This document shows, one piece after another, positions 1 through 12,225 of a DNA stretch of 64,000 bases. The stretch is from the NCBI GenBank assembly GCA_934045905.1, contig OW203768.1:36857060-36921059 (forward strand). Direction: 5' to 3'. Every line of letters begins with the position of its first letter. Positions within the stretch are counted from its first letter, which is position 1. The notes beneath the pieces were generated by a model. It ran no database searches. It was not told the origin of the DNA and saw only the letters and a list, made by a program, of their open reading frames with translations. The translations under genes and the position numbers were made by a program. The DNA is from Leuctra nigra (taxonomy: Eukaryota; Arthropoda; Insecta; Plecoptera; Leuctridae).

Positions 1-680
1 TTCGACACGTTGAAATTATTAGTTTGTGTATTTTTTGTTTACAAAATGAAACTAGGTAAATGTAAAACACCACACAAATTGTATGATTTCCTGATATCCA
101 GGGGGGGGGGGGGGGCAAGTGCTCCCCCCCTTCCTCCGCTGTGGTCGCCCATCCATGTAAGTGTCAAACATCTAAGTGCAATTTTACCGTGCGAGGTAGG
201 AAACTCTCCGCCCCAGGTGGCAGGGTGACATTTTTACCAGCTCATATTGTATCTACCTACTATTTGTCAATAAAGTGTTAGGTAAATTCAATGCAAGATG
301 CTTACAGTATTTGGGGAGTTTCAAAGGAGTAGGTATAATTGAAATGACTGCTCTCTTACCGTTTTCCTGATAGCTCGTACCTATGTATTCCAAATTGTGT
401 TTTTTCACTGCTGAGAATCCGCGTAAAACTAACAAAAGAATTATGTTTTTCCAAATTATACATAAACAATTGATTAATGTATTTGAATGCATTCAGTATC
501 ACACTGTATAGAACCGAGCGTTCTTACATAAATCACAATACTGATTAAAAAACCGCTCGAACTTCACTCTGCAGTCTCCACCCGCCTGGTTGGGGACTGA
601 CTGACTAAGAATTTGATGTCGATGCAAAACTAGCTCGATCCAGTTCAGCGTGAGAACAATGATGAATCATATTATTCAAA
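1..680. other. Left-edge AT-rich DNA with G/C homopolymer tracts
   Basis: No gene is recognised. A long G run (about 101-116) is followed by a C run and then CCGCTGTGGTCGCCC. A similar arrangement occurs near 36104-36210 (G run, C run, then CCGCTCCAGCGCCC), so both may be ends of one DNA-transposon family, but no target duplication was found. The open frames at 10-228 and 253-492 have no recognisable domain and look like chance. Confidence 0.5.
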
Positions 681-689
681 AAAACCGTT

Positions 690-2205
690 GTATCAGAGTT
701 ATGCAGATAAAGTCAGAATAGTCAAGACCTGATGTCAGACATAACCAGAAGGATTCAGAACGCACGAACATTTCCAGAACATACCAGATAATACCAGACG
801 CTTTGAGACAATGTCTATCCAGACCAAGCCAGACAATACCAGAATGACACCAGACCATAGTTCATTCACCAGAATATCTCAGAACTTACAAGACAATTAT
901 CCAGACAAAACCAGACGATACCAGACCAGCTACCAGAATCCACCAGATCCAGAAAATATCAGAATATACCAGAAGAAATCAGACAGAGTTCTAACCAGAC
1001 TAAATCAGACAATTCCAGAACTACACCAGACATTGTCAATTCACCAGAATATCTCATAACTTACCGGACAATTATCCAGACCAAACCAGACGATACCAGA
1101 CCAGCTACCAGAATACACCAGACGCAGAAAATGTCAGAATATACCAGAAAAAATCAGACATAGATCCAACCAGACTTAACCAGACAATTCCAGAATGACA
1201 CCAGACCATAGTTCATTCACCAGAATATCTCAGAACTTACAAGACAATTATCCAGACAAAACCAGACGATACCAGACCAGCTACCAGAATCCACCAGATC
1301 CAGAAAATATCAGAATATACCAGAAGAAATCAGACAGAGTTCTAACCAGACTAAATCAGACAATTCCAGAACTACACCAGACATTGTCAATTCACCAGAA
1401 TATCTCATAACTTACCGGACAATTATCCAGACCAAACCAGACGATACCAGACCAGCTACCAGAATAGACCAGACGCAGAAAATGTCAGAATATACCAGAA
1501 AAAATCAGACATAGATCCAACCAGACTTAACCAGACAATTCCAGAATGACACCAGACCATAGTTCATTCACCAGAATATCTCAGAACTTACCAGACAATT
1601 ATCCAGACAAAACCAGAATAGACAAAACCAGCTACCAGAATACACCAGACCAAGAAACTATCAGAATATATAGAAGAAATCAGACATAGATCCAACCAGA
1701 CTAAACCAGACAATTCCAGAATGACACCAGACCATAGTTCATGTTAACCAGAATATCTCAGAACTTAATTTACCGGACAATTATCCAGACAAAACCAGAC
1801 GATACCACCAGCTACCAGAATACACCAGATCCAGACGATTTTCAGAATTTACTCGAAGAAATCAGACATAGGTCTAACCAGACTAAACCAGACAATTCCA
1901 AAAAAAATTACACCAGATCAGTTAGATCACTAGGTTAACTCAGAAAGTACCAGACATTTAAGTCCAGCAGACTAAACCAGACGAAACCAGAATACACCAC
2001 ATCCAGAAAATACCAGATAATATCAGACGTTTTCAGACATTGTCTATCCAGATCAAGCCAGACGATACCAGAACTACACCAGACATTGTTAATTAACCAG
2101 AATATCTCAGAACTTACCAGACAATTATCCAGACTATACCAGACGAAACCAGAATACATCAGAACCAGAGCATACCAGATTATAGCAGACTTATTCGACA
2201 ATGTG
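690..2205 (+). repeat. CCAGA-rich minisatellite, forward arm
   Basis: Tandem array built on short CCAGA/CCAGAC words. A longer unit of about 175 bp is visible, and a dimer of 351 bp recurs exactly: AGAATGACACCAGACC begins at 841, 1192 and 1543, then again after a half unit at 1718. Because 351 is a multiple of three, long open frames arise that are not genes. Near 2205 the array switches strand and continues as the reverse complement. Confidence 0.92.
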
Positions 2206-4780
2206 TCATTCTGGTAGCTGGTCTGGTATCGTCTGGTTTTGTCTGAATAATTGTCTGGTAAGTTCTGAGATATTCTGGTGAATTGACAATGTCTGGTGTA
2301 GTTCTGGAATTGTCTGATTTAGTCTGGTTAGAAGTATGTCTGATTTCTTCTGGATATTCTGATATTTTCTGGATCTGGTTTATTCTGGTAGCTGGTCTGG
2401 TATCGTCTGGTTTTGTCTGGATAATTGTCTGGTAAGTTCTGAGATGTTCTGGTGAATTGACAATGTCTGGTGTAGTTCTGGAATGGTCTGGTTTAGTCTG
2501 GTTGGATCTATGTCTGATTTCTTCTGGTATATTCTGATATATTCTGGATCTGGTGTATTCTGGTAGCTGGTCTGTTATCGTCTGGTTTTGTCTGGATAAT
2601 TGTCTGGTAAGTTCTGAGATATTCTGGTGAATGAACTATGGTCTGGTGTCATTCTGGAATTGTCTGGTTTAGTCTGGTTAGAACTATGTCTGATTTCTTC
2701 TGGCATATTCTGATATTTTCTGGATCTGGTGTATTCTGGTAGCTGGTCTGGTATCGTCTGGTTTTGTCTGGATAATTGTCTGGTAAGTTCTGAGATATTC
2801 TGGTGAATTGACAATGTCTGGTGTAGTTCTGGAATTAGTCTTTAGACTAATTGGTTGGTCTAAAGTCTGGTCTTTAGTCTGGTTGGTGGATCTATGTCTG
2901 ATTTCTTCTGGTATATTCTGATATTTTCTGGATATGGTGTATTCTGATAGCTGGTCTGACATCGTCTGGTTTTGTCTGGATAATTGTCTGGAGGGTTGTG
3001 AGATATTCTGGTGAATTGACAATGTCTGGTGTAGATCTGGAATTGTCTGGTTTAGTCTGGTTGAACTATGTCTGATTTCTTCTGGTATATTCTGATATTT
3101 TCTGGATCTGGTGTATTCTGGTAGCTGGTCTGATATCGTCTGGATTGTCTGGATAATTGTCTGGTAAGTTCTGAGATATTCTGGTGAATGAACTATGGTC
3201 TGGTTCATTCTGGAATTTTCTGGTTTAGTCTGGTATTAACTATGTCTGATTTCTTCTGGTATATTCTGATATTTTCTGGATCTGGTGTATTCTGGTAGCT
3301 GGTCTGGTATCGTCTGAATTGGCTGGATAATTTTCTGGTAAGTTCTGAGATATTCTGGTGAATGAACTATGGTCTGGTGTCATTCTGGTATTGTCTGGTT
3401 TAGTCTGGTTATAACTATGTCTGATTTCTTCTGGTATATTCTGATATTTTCTGGATCTGGTGTATTCTGGTAGCTGGTCTGGTATCGTCTGGTTTTGTCT
3501 GGATAATTGTCTGGTAAGTTCTGAGATATTCTGGTGAATTAACAATGTCTGGTGTAGTTCTTGAATTGTCTGGTTTAGTCTGGTTGAACTATGTCTGATT
3601 TCTTCTGGTATATTCTGATATTTTCTGGATCTGGTGTATTCTGGTAGCTGGTCTGGTATCGTCTGGTTTTGTCTGGATAATTGTCTGGTAAGTTCTGAGA
3701 TATTCTGGTGAATTAACAATGTCTGGTGTGGTTCTGGAATTGTCTGGTTTAGTCTGGTTGAACTATGTCTGATTTCTTCTGGTATATTCTGATATTTTCT
3801 GGATCTGGTGTATTCTGGTAGCTGGTCTGGTATCGTCTGAATTGTCTGGATAATTTTCTGGTAAGTTCTGAGATATTCTGGTGAATGAACTATGGTCTGG
3901 TGTCATTCTGGTATTGTCTGGTTTAGTCTGGTTATAACTATGTCTGATTCCTTCTGGTATATTCTGATATTTTCTGGATCTGGTGTATTCTGGTAGCTGG
4001 TCTGGTATCGTCTGATTTTGTCTGGCTTGTCTGGTAAGTTCTGAGATATTCTGGTGAATGAACTACGGTCTAGTGTTATTCTGGAATTGTCTGGGGTGGT
4101 CTGGTTATAACTATGTCTGATTTCTTCCGGTATATTCTGATATTTTCGAGATCTGGTGTATTCTGACAGCTGGTCTGGTATCGTCTGATTTTGTCTGGAT
4201 AATTGTCTGGAGGATTCTGAGATTTTCTGGTGAATAAATTGATCTGGTGGCATTCTGGAATTGTCTGGTTTAGTCTGGTTAAAACTATGTCTGATCTTCT
4301 GGTATATTCTGGTGAAAGTAATTGTCTGATTCATTCTGGTTTTGTCTTGTAAGTTCTGGCAAGATTTGTTACAGGTTTGTCTGATATTTTCTGGTTATTT
4401 ACTATTTCTTGATTTGTCTGGATCTATCTTGATAACTCTGGATTCATTTTGTCTGGTATAGTCTGATATATTCTTATGTAAAGGATTTCCTGACCTTTCT
4501 GGAAAACTCTGAGTCAGTCTGACTTCTTTTGTCTGGTAAAGTCTGGCTATGCCTGATTAATTCTGGTTGTCTGGAAAACTCTGAGTTAGTCGGACTAATT
4601 TGTCTGGTTTATACTGATTATGCCTGAATAATTCTGGTGTCTCGGGCTTCTCTGGTAAACTCTGGTAAACTCTGGAAGAGTCTGGTGAAAGTGTGTCTTG
4701 ATTCTGAGATTGTCTGAAATTCACTGGAGATGTCTGGTAAATACTCCAGATTTTATCAGAAATGTCATGTTTTTTTCAAG
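2206..4780 (-). repeat. CCAGA-rich minisatellite, inverted arm (TCTGG on + strand)
   Basis: The same minisatellite in the opposite orientation, with about fourteen units of roughly 176 bp, each containing GAGATATTCTGGTGAAT. Units decay toward 4300-4780, where only the short TCTGG words remain. With 690-2205 this forms one inverted repeat able to fold over about 1.5 kb. The open frames inside (for example 3240-3719 minus) are repeat translations. Confidence 0.92.
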
Positions 4781-4783
4781 CAG

Positions 4784-4906
4784 GGTACTGCAGTAAGTAC
4801 TTTTGGTGATTCTGTTGATGACAAGAACTCGGACTCGGATTCTGAAGACTCTGATTCTGATTCTGAAGACAACGAAGTTGCAACGTCGACTGTCGAGTCA
4901 ACATAA
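4784..4906 (+). CDS. Candidate terminal exon with an acidic Ser/Asp-rich tail
   Basis: A 3' splice-site-like stretch (GTTTTTTTCAAGCAG, ending at 4783) is followed by a frame open to TAA at 4904-4906. It encodes 40 residues beginning GTAVSTFGDSVDDKN, then an acidic Ser/Asp/Glu block (SDSDSEDSDSDSEDNE) and a short TSTVEST end. Such tails occur in many nuclear and chaperone-like proteins, so no family can be named. The longer open frame at 4803-5159 is in another frame and has no start support. The minisatellite upstream would then be intronic. The U1 palindrome begins only about 145 bp downstream. No upstream exon was found, and the low-complexity sequence could also be chance. Confidence 0.4.
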   Translation, partial: GTAVSTFGDSVDDKNSDSDSEDSDSDSEDNEVATSTVEST

Positions 4907-6289
4907 ACCAGGTGCAAGAGACGATTGCTTCGCAACTAGACATGTGGTCGTCAAAAATTCAGTGTCAAAGAATCATATTTGCCTCGCAAGTGTGGATCTA
5001 AGAAAAGTTTTCCACATCGATGTAACCAGTTGTGCCTCGCTGAAAGAGAGATCCCAGAAAAAAAACACTCAGTGTAAAAAAGGCAGCCAAGTCTGTTTAT
5101 ACTTTAAAAAAATTCAACACCGAAAAGGAGTGATATCAAAAAAGGAGCCAAGTCAATGACATTTCCAAATATTAAATCGTATTTTTAAAATAAAAGAATA
5201 AACACCGAGAAATACTTTACAAAAGGACTTGGCGCATCGTTTTTTTAAAGACCTCATTCAATACTAAAAGTGGAAAGAAATTTAAAGTAGGTACATTTTC
5301 CTCTTTCTATTAGAGCCAGAATCTATGAATCAAGCTACTTTGAGTAATGCCTATATTATAGTTTTGTCAATGGCGATAGTAGAAAGATTTCATGCTGTAA
5401 TAGATAAGTAATATAATGGCGAAGAATTAAATAACAAGGAAGTTGGCTCATACATATTCTTATAGCACTGTTATTATGGTGATATTAGAAGGGTATCATT
5501 TCATAATTATTTGATCTTGACTGAAGGAAATCATGAAACGTTGTCAAATAATTACGAACTGTCTTTGGAACACCATTATATATTTTTGAAGTGTCAAGTG
5601 TATAAAGTTAATTTTTTTTTAAGAGAAATACAATGTGACTGTGTACTTTGTGAAATGTATTGTTATAAAATGTGGTTTAATTGAAATGTATTTCATGATG
5701 AGAAGGTATAACGCATAAGACTTAATTATATTGATCACGAAACAATATTACGAAGATAACTATTGTGTATTTATAGAAAACATAGGCAACAAGTTTTATC
5801 GCGTATATATTCAAATAGAAAATATTTTACAGTAGGTATATATAATATGTAATTAAAAGATGTGTCCCTATTATTCTAAAAATTCTTAATGACGGTTGTA
5901 TATAAATGGCATATGCTTATGAATAGAAAATGTCTTTAAAAAAACGATGCGCCAAGTCCTTTTGTAAAGTATTTCTCGGTGTTTATTCTTTTATTTCAAA
6001 AATACGATTTAATATTTGGAAATGTCATTGACTTGGCTCCTTTTTTGATATCACTCCTTTTCGGTGTTGAATTTTTTTAAAGTATAAACAGACTTGGCTG
6101 CCTTTTTTACACTGAGTGTTTTTTTCTAAGATATCACTTCTTTTGTTAGTTTATTCATATTGCTTGTAGCACATGTCCGGGCAGGGACTAATTTCTTTAA
6201 AAAAATACGCCTCAGCCGATTTGGTTACTAAGAAAATTTGCGTTTGGTATATGATGAAAATGATTATCGAAGAAGAATAGCTTCGTAAG

Positions 6290-6975
6290 TTTTTTAAGTT
6301 TCGTGACAATCGATCCAGCCGTTTTCGATATATGACGTCACTTCTGGTTTTGAAATAGCGGCCGAAAATAATGTCGTCTTGAATTCATAATTATAAGTCC
6401 TACAAAATTGCATAATTTGGTTGCAATCGGTACAGACGTTTTTGATATATGACGTCACTTTAAGTTTTAACAATGGCGGCCGAAAATAATGTCGTCTTTA
6501 ATTCATAATTATTAGTCCTACATATTTCCAAAATTTAGTTGCAATAGGTACAGCCGTTTTCGATAAATGACGTCATTTCCGGTTTTAACAATGGCGGCCG
6601 AAAATAATGTCGTCTTTAATTCAAAATTATTAGTACTACATATTTCCAAAATTTGGTTGCAATCGGTACAGCCGTTTTCGATATATGACGTTACTTCCGG
6701 TTTTAACAATGGCGGCTAAAAATAATGTCGTCTTTAATTCATAATTATTAGTCCTACATATTTCCAAAATTTGGTTACAATCGGTACAGCCGTTTTCGAT
6801 ATATGACGTCACTTCCGGTTTTAACAATGGCGACCGAAAATAATGTCGTCTTTAATTCATAATTATTAGTCCTACATATTTCCAAAATTTGGTTGCAATC
6901 GGTTCAGCCGTTTTCGATATATGACGTCACTTCCGGTTCTAACAATGGCGGCCGAAAATAATGTCGTCTTTAATT
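6290..6975 (+). repeat. 118-bp CRE/ETS satellite array inside U1
   Basis: Six head-to-tail units. The palindromic CRE motif or its variant starts at 6333, 6450, 6568, 6686, 6804 and 6922, giving spacings of 117-118 bp. Each unit carries GCCGTTTTCGATATATGACG, then ACTTCCGGTTTTAACAATGG, then GCGGCCGAAAATAATG. The array is cut at 6975 by a family C element and resumes at 7978. Confidence 0.93.
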
Positions 6976-7977
6976 GAGCTAGCGTAGCGAGCGTCACCAC
7001 GGTACTCTTATGGCACTTTCTCTGTGTGTTTTTTTTTTTTTTTTTTTGTGGTCACAGCCCAGGTCTAACCGCTCAAGCAATCGATCTGAAATTTTGTACA
7101 CATACTAACGTACTATATGCGGTCCCTGGGATCGTTTTTGAACGGGCTCTCGTGATTGGTTCAAATTTAAAAAAAATTATCTTTCGATTGGTTACTTCGA
7201 TCAATTTGAAATTTAGCAAAAACATTGCAACCAACATTGTACCCAATCATAAAAAGTTTCAGCCAAATTCTCCTATTGGTTCAAATTTAAAACCATTTTT
7301 CATGCGATTTTTGACATTTAAACTAGAACCGTATGACCGATCAACTTAAAACTTCGCGTGGTCATTGGTACCAACATTTTAGATATTTTTGCCAATTTTC
7401 AGTCTAATCTGTCGTAATTTTCAAAAGTTTTGTCATTTTTAGGTCATTTTATTCCATAATCTTGAAAAATGTATACTGAATTGTCATCCCTGCCTTGGCA
7501 AGGCCTGTAGAGCAGCCAAGCTATCCACAATGTACAGTAAAATGAAAGCATTTTTGAGCTAGCGCATAAAATCGGATGCAGTACCTCGGATGCAGTAATC
7601 GGATGCCAAATCTTCGAATTGGTTTAAGTTTAAATAATGTCTTCTGATTGGTCGACAATAAAAATGTTCACATTAAGTTCAAATTTTGCATGGTGATCAA
7701 GGCCAACTTAATATTAAATTTTACATATTATTGTAAGCCCATAATCAAAGTATTAATTGTAATTTTACGAGTTTAGTATGGGATGTCACAAGAGATTTCT
7801 CGAGAAGGTATGTAGGTAAGACTTCACGACACAATGGATCTGTTATTCATCCAGAGTATTATGGAGATTGAAAAATTGCAGAGAAAATCGTCTTGTGCCG
7901 TGTCGTGCATCGTTACTATGGGGATGTTGCATGTTCTGTGCTCGCTCATCAACGCGTTACACTGAGCGTTTTCCTAG
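6976..7977 (+). mobile_element. Family C interspersed element, copy C1
   Basis: It begins GAGCTAGCGTAGCGAGCG and ends CAACGCGTTACACTGAGCG then TTTTCCTAG. It interrupts the 118-bp satellite cleanly: the left flank ends CTTTAATT and the right flank begins TTCATAATT, while intact units read TTTAATTCATAATT. So it inserted at a TT with either a 2-bp duplication or none. The interior contains CGATCTGAAATTTTG, shared by all copies. No protein is recognised. T|T insertion would fit Helentron-type elements, but that is inference. Confidence 0.7.
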
Positions 7978-8799
7978 TTCATAATTATTAGTCCTACATA
8001 TATCCAAATTTGGTTGCAATCGGTACAGCCGTTTTAGATATATGACGTGTCTTTCGGTTTCAGGAATGGCGGCCGAGTACACTGCAACCTTGAATTTATA
8101 ATTTGTATTGTCTATGTTACAATGTAAGTTAATTATGTATGTATTTTAAGTATAATTCGTTGAAATAAGTTAAATATTGCGTATTTATGACGTCACTTCC
8201 GGTTTAGAAAATAAAAAAATAATTATTTTATTATTGATACTTCATAAAGATCACCATCTTAATCGAATGGCGCTATTTTCGTTCCAATCGGTCCAGACGT
8301 TTTTGAGATATGACGTCACTTCCGGTTTAAAAATGTCGACACAAAAAATCACAAGAGGCAAGGTATCATTAGACGCCAAAAGTGCATATGTGGTTAAAAT
8401 TTCAGGTTGATCGGTTAAGCCGTTTAGGCTGTGGCGGTGACAGCGACCTTTTCTGATATCATCATCATCTGAAGAAGAAGAAGAAGAAGAAGAAGAAGAA
8501 GAAGAAGAAGAAAGCGGTGTAATTTCACGATTTTCACTGCCCTCTAGGTCGTAAACGGCATGACTGATTGTTGTCGCGTGATGTATATGTTGTCAGGTGG
8601 GCCATAGCTCAAAATAAGATATTTCACAACAATGAGAGATTTTTCATTGTTGAGATCCAGTAGGCCGAAAATGCTATGTTGTTGCTTACAGTAAAAGTAG
8701 TTGGTCTGCTCCTCAGTTTATATAGGCATTTACGGTATGTTGAGTGACTGTGAGTGTACGGTACGATTTGGCTGTGAGGAGCGACCGCTCCACTAGATC

Positions 8800-9389
8800 A
8801 TGTCCATGACGTCATTTCCTGTTTCGATAATAGTAAATACTATTTTGACTATTATGATATTTCATAGATGACCGTCTGAATAGCTGGGCGCAAATTTTGT
8901 TCCGATCGGTCAAGCCGTTTTCGAGATATGACGTCACTTCCGGTTTCAAAATGGCGGCACAAAAAATTTGTAAGGGCAAGGTATCATCAGACGACAAAAG
9001 TACGAGTTGGCTGGGTGGAGCGCCGCTCCACTAGATCTAGTTATTCTTATAAGAGATGATTTTAGTCAGATTGGCATTTGAATGACGTCATTTCCGGTTT
9101 CGGTAATGGTACATTCTTTTTCGACTATTGATGTTTTATAAAGAAGACCGTCCGAATCGTTTGGCGCAAGTTTCATTACGATCGGACCAGCCGTTTTGGA
9201 GAAATGACGTCACTTCCGGTTTCAAAATGGCGGCACAAATTTTAAGATCCAGTAGGCCGAAAATCCCATGTTGTTGCTTACAGTAAAAGTGGTTGGTCTG
9301 CTCCTCAGTTTATTAGATATTTACGGAATGTTGAGTAAGTGTTAGTGTACTGTACGACTTGGCTGGGTGGAGCGACCGCTCCACTAGAT
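8800..9389 (+). mobile_element. Two 5'-truncated U-element tails
   Basis: Two consecutive pieces each hold a pair of CRE/ETS cores (8807 and 8929; 9083 and 9205, spacing 122 bp). Each ends in the hairpin plus CTAGAT, at about 9013-9031 and 9370-9389. In the first, the hairpin is shortened to GGAGCGCCGCTCC. They lie head to tail behind U1. Confidence 0.75.
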
Positions 9390-9718
9390 TACCGTTCAAC
9401 AGATCGATCTGATATTGTGTACACACACTTATATCGTATGAGTGGTCCCAGGTATATTTTTTGAAAGAGATTCTGTGATTTTTGAATATTTTCTGGGAAC
9501 GTAGTTCAATTATAAAGGTTCAATCGATCAACCTTAAACTTTACATGGTTATTGGGACTAGTATTTGAGTGATATTTGGAGATTTTTAAACAAGTCTGTG
9601 AAAAATTCAAGAATTATTGGCTTTTAATGATATTTTTGATAGACGCAGAATTTCGGTTCGAGGTGTTGTGCGTATCCGTGCTCGCTCATCAACGCGTTTC
9701 ACAGAGCGTTTTCCTAGT
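9390..9718 (+). mobile_element. Family C element, right-half fragment C2
   Basis: It has the family C right end (CTCGCTCATCAACGCGTTTC, then CAGAGCGTTTTCCTAGTAT) preceded by the GATCGATCTGATATTGTG interior. The left end is missing. It directly follows a U tail. Confidence 0.7.
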
Positions 9719-9932
9719 ATATATATGCATAACTCACTGGTGCGCATTGGTCATGTTATACATGACGGGACCCTCTAGTTATACCATATTTTTCAAGAGG
9801 TCACGTAAATGTGGCGCCAACTAGTGAACACTGAGCAACCTAGGAAATCTCGAGCAACTGCACCAACATAACGGAGAAATTTAAAAATGTGCGGGAGTAC
9901 CTATAAATTTATACACTTCCAAGTAATTGTTA
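9719..9932 (-). mobile_element. Family E end fragment and short unique DNA
   Basis: About 65 bp (9719-9785) is the reverse complement of the conserved family E start found at 16926 and 27533 (CTAGAGGGTCCCGTCATG, then CCAATGCGCACCAGTGAG). The remaining 150 bp up to U2 shows nothing recognisable. Confidence 0.65.
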
Positions 9933-12225
9933 TCCCAGAAAAACACTCCGTGTAAAAAAGGCAGCCAAGTCTCTTTACTTTAAAAAAATTCAACACCGAA
10001 AAGGAGTGATATCAAAAAAGGAGCCAAGTCAATGACATTTCCAAATATTTAATCGTATTTTTGAAATAAAAGAATAAACACCGAGAAATACTTTACAAAA
10101 GGACTTGGCGCATCGTTTTTTTAAAGACATAATTCTATCCTAAAAGTGGAAAGAAATTTACAAGTAGGTACATTTTCCTCTTTCTATTAGATTTAGAATC
10201 TATGAATCAAGCTACTTTTAGTAATGGCTATTTTATAGTTTTGTCAATGGCGAGAAGAAAGATTTCATGCTGTAATAGATAAGTAATATAAGGATGGAAG
10301 AATTAAATAACAATTGGAAGTGGGCTCATACATATTCTTGCAGTACTGTTAATATGGTGATATTAGAAGGGTATCTTTTCATAATTTGATCTTAACTGAA
10401 GGAAATCATGAAACGTTGTCAAATAATTACTAACTATCTATGGAACACTATTATATATTTTTAAAGTATAAAGATATTTTTTTTAATAGAAATACAATGT
10501 GACTGTGTACTTTGTGAAATGTATTGTTATAAAATGTGGATTAATTGAAATGTATTTCATATTGAGAAGGTATAACGCATGAGACTTAATTATGTTGACC
10601 ACGAAACAATATTACGAAGATAACTATTGTGTATTTATAGAAAACATAGACAACAAGTTTCATCGCGTATATATTCAAATAGAAAATATTTTACAGTAGG
10701 TATGTATAATATGTAATTGAAAGATGTTTCCCTATTATTCTAAAAATTCTTAATGACTGTTGTATATAAATTACTTATGCTTATGAATAGAAAAATGTCT
10801 TTAAAAAAACGATGCGCCAAGTCCTTTTGTAAAGTATTTCTCGGTGTTTATTCTTTTATTTCAAAAATACGATTAAATATTTGGAAATGTCATTGACTTG
10901 GCTCCTTTTTTGATATCACTCCTTTTCGGTGTTGAATTTTTTTAAAGTAAAGAGACTTGGCTGCCTTTTTTACACGGAGTGTTTTTTCTGGGATATCACT
11001 TCTTTTGTTAGTTTATTCATACAGCTTGTAGCACATGTCCGGGCAGGGACTAATTTCTTTAAATAAATACGCCTCAACCGATTTGGTTACTATGAAAAGT
11101 TGCGTTTGGTATAAGATGAAAATGATTATCCACGAAGAATAGCTTAAGTTTCGTTATAATCGATCCAGCCGTTTTCGATACATGACGTCACTTCCGGTTT
11201 TGAAATAGCGGCCGAATTCCGGTATAGGTAATAAGAAAACAATCTAGTTTTATCTAGTTGATACCTTCATGAACGACCATCTGAATTCCTAATCCCTATA
11301 TTTCCGTAAAATCGGTCATGCCGTTTGTAATATATGACGTCACTTTCGGTTTCATTTAGTGGTTCCTGCCGCCATTTCCGGTACCGTTAATTTGTTTATT
11401 CATTTTTCAAAATTGATTTTTCAAATAAATTGCAGAATGAATACGCAGGAGCAAGATCTGTTGAAATTGGTACAGGCGTTTTAGATATATGACGTCACTT
11501 CCGGTTTCAGGAATGGCGGCCGAGTACACTGCAACCTTGAATTTATAATTTGTATTGTCTATGTTACAATGTAAGTTAATTATGTATGTATTTTAAGTAT
11601 AATTTGTTGAAATAAGATAAATATTGCGTATTTATGACGTCGTTTCCGGTTTAGAAAATAAGAAAATAATATTTTTTTTATTGATACTTCATAAAGATGA
11701 CCATCTAAATCGAATGGCGCTAATTTCGTTCTAATCGGTCCAGACGTTTTTGAGTTATGACGTCACTTCTGGTTTAAAAATGGCGGCACAAAAAATCACA
11801 AATGCAAGGTATCATCAGACGCCAAAAGTGCACATGTAGTAAAAATTTCAGATCGATCGGTTTAGCCGTTTAAGCTGTGGCGGTGACAGCGGGGTTGCCT
11901 GATATCAGAATCATTATAATTATAATCAGATACCTTTAAAAGTGGTGTAATTTCACTGTTTTCAAGGCCTTCTAGTTCGCAAATGGCATAACCTATTGTT
12001 CCCAAATTTGGTATATGTAGTGGGGTGGGCCATAGCTCGAAATTAAGATATTTTGCAACAATGTGATATTTTCCAATTTTAAGATCCAGTAGGCCGAAAA
12101 TGCCAGGTTGTTGCTTACAGTAAAAGTGTTTGGTCTGCTCCTCAGTTCATTAGGCATTTACGGTATGTTGAGTGAGTGTGAGTGTACAGTACGACTTGGC
12201 TGGGTGGAGCGACCGCTCCACTAGA
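9933..12225 (+). mobile_element. Composite U element, copy U2
   Basis: It starts A|TCCCAGAAAAACACTC. The FB palindrome (9937-10989) matches U1 at about 1.05 kb, including the interior. Modules follow with CRE/ETS cores near 11177, 11335, 11490 and 11758, then a block shared by all tails (GATCCAGTAGGCCGAAAATG) and the hairpin GTGGAGCGACCGCTCCAC with CTAGA. It abuts U3 with no intervening base. Confidence 0.8.

Larger units (their letters stand above)
5052..8797 (+). mobile_element. Composite U element, copy U1
   Basis: The FB end is a palindrome of about 1.07 kb. Arms of roughly 190 bp (5056-5245 and 5940-6127) are inverted copies containing AAACACTC, GCCAAGTC and TTGGCGCATCG. After it come CRE/ETS modules, six of them as a 118-bp satellite (6290-6975), then a family C insertion (6976-7977), more modules, an AAG microsatellite (8470-8512), and the terminal hairpin GTGGAGCG..CGCTCCAC-like end with CTAGAT (here slightly diverged, GAGGAGCGACCGCTCCAC). 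The 5' junction is A|TCCC. No coding capacity is recognised, so the element is non-autonomous. Confidence 0.72.

Noticed and set aside
690..4334. Long open frames across the CCAGA array, up to 174 codons
   Set aside because: They are translations of a short-period repeat whose 351-bp dimer is a multiple of three. No start context, domain or splice support.
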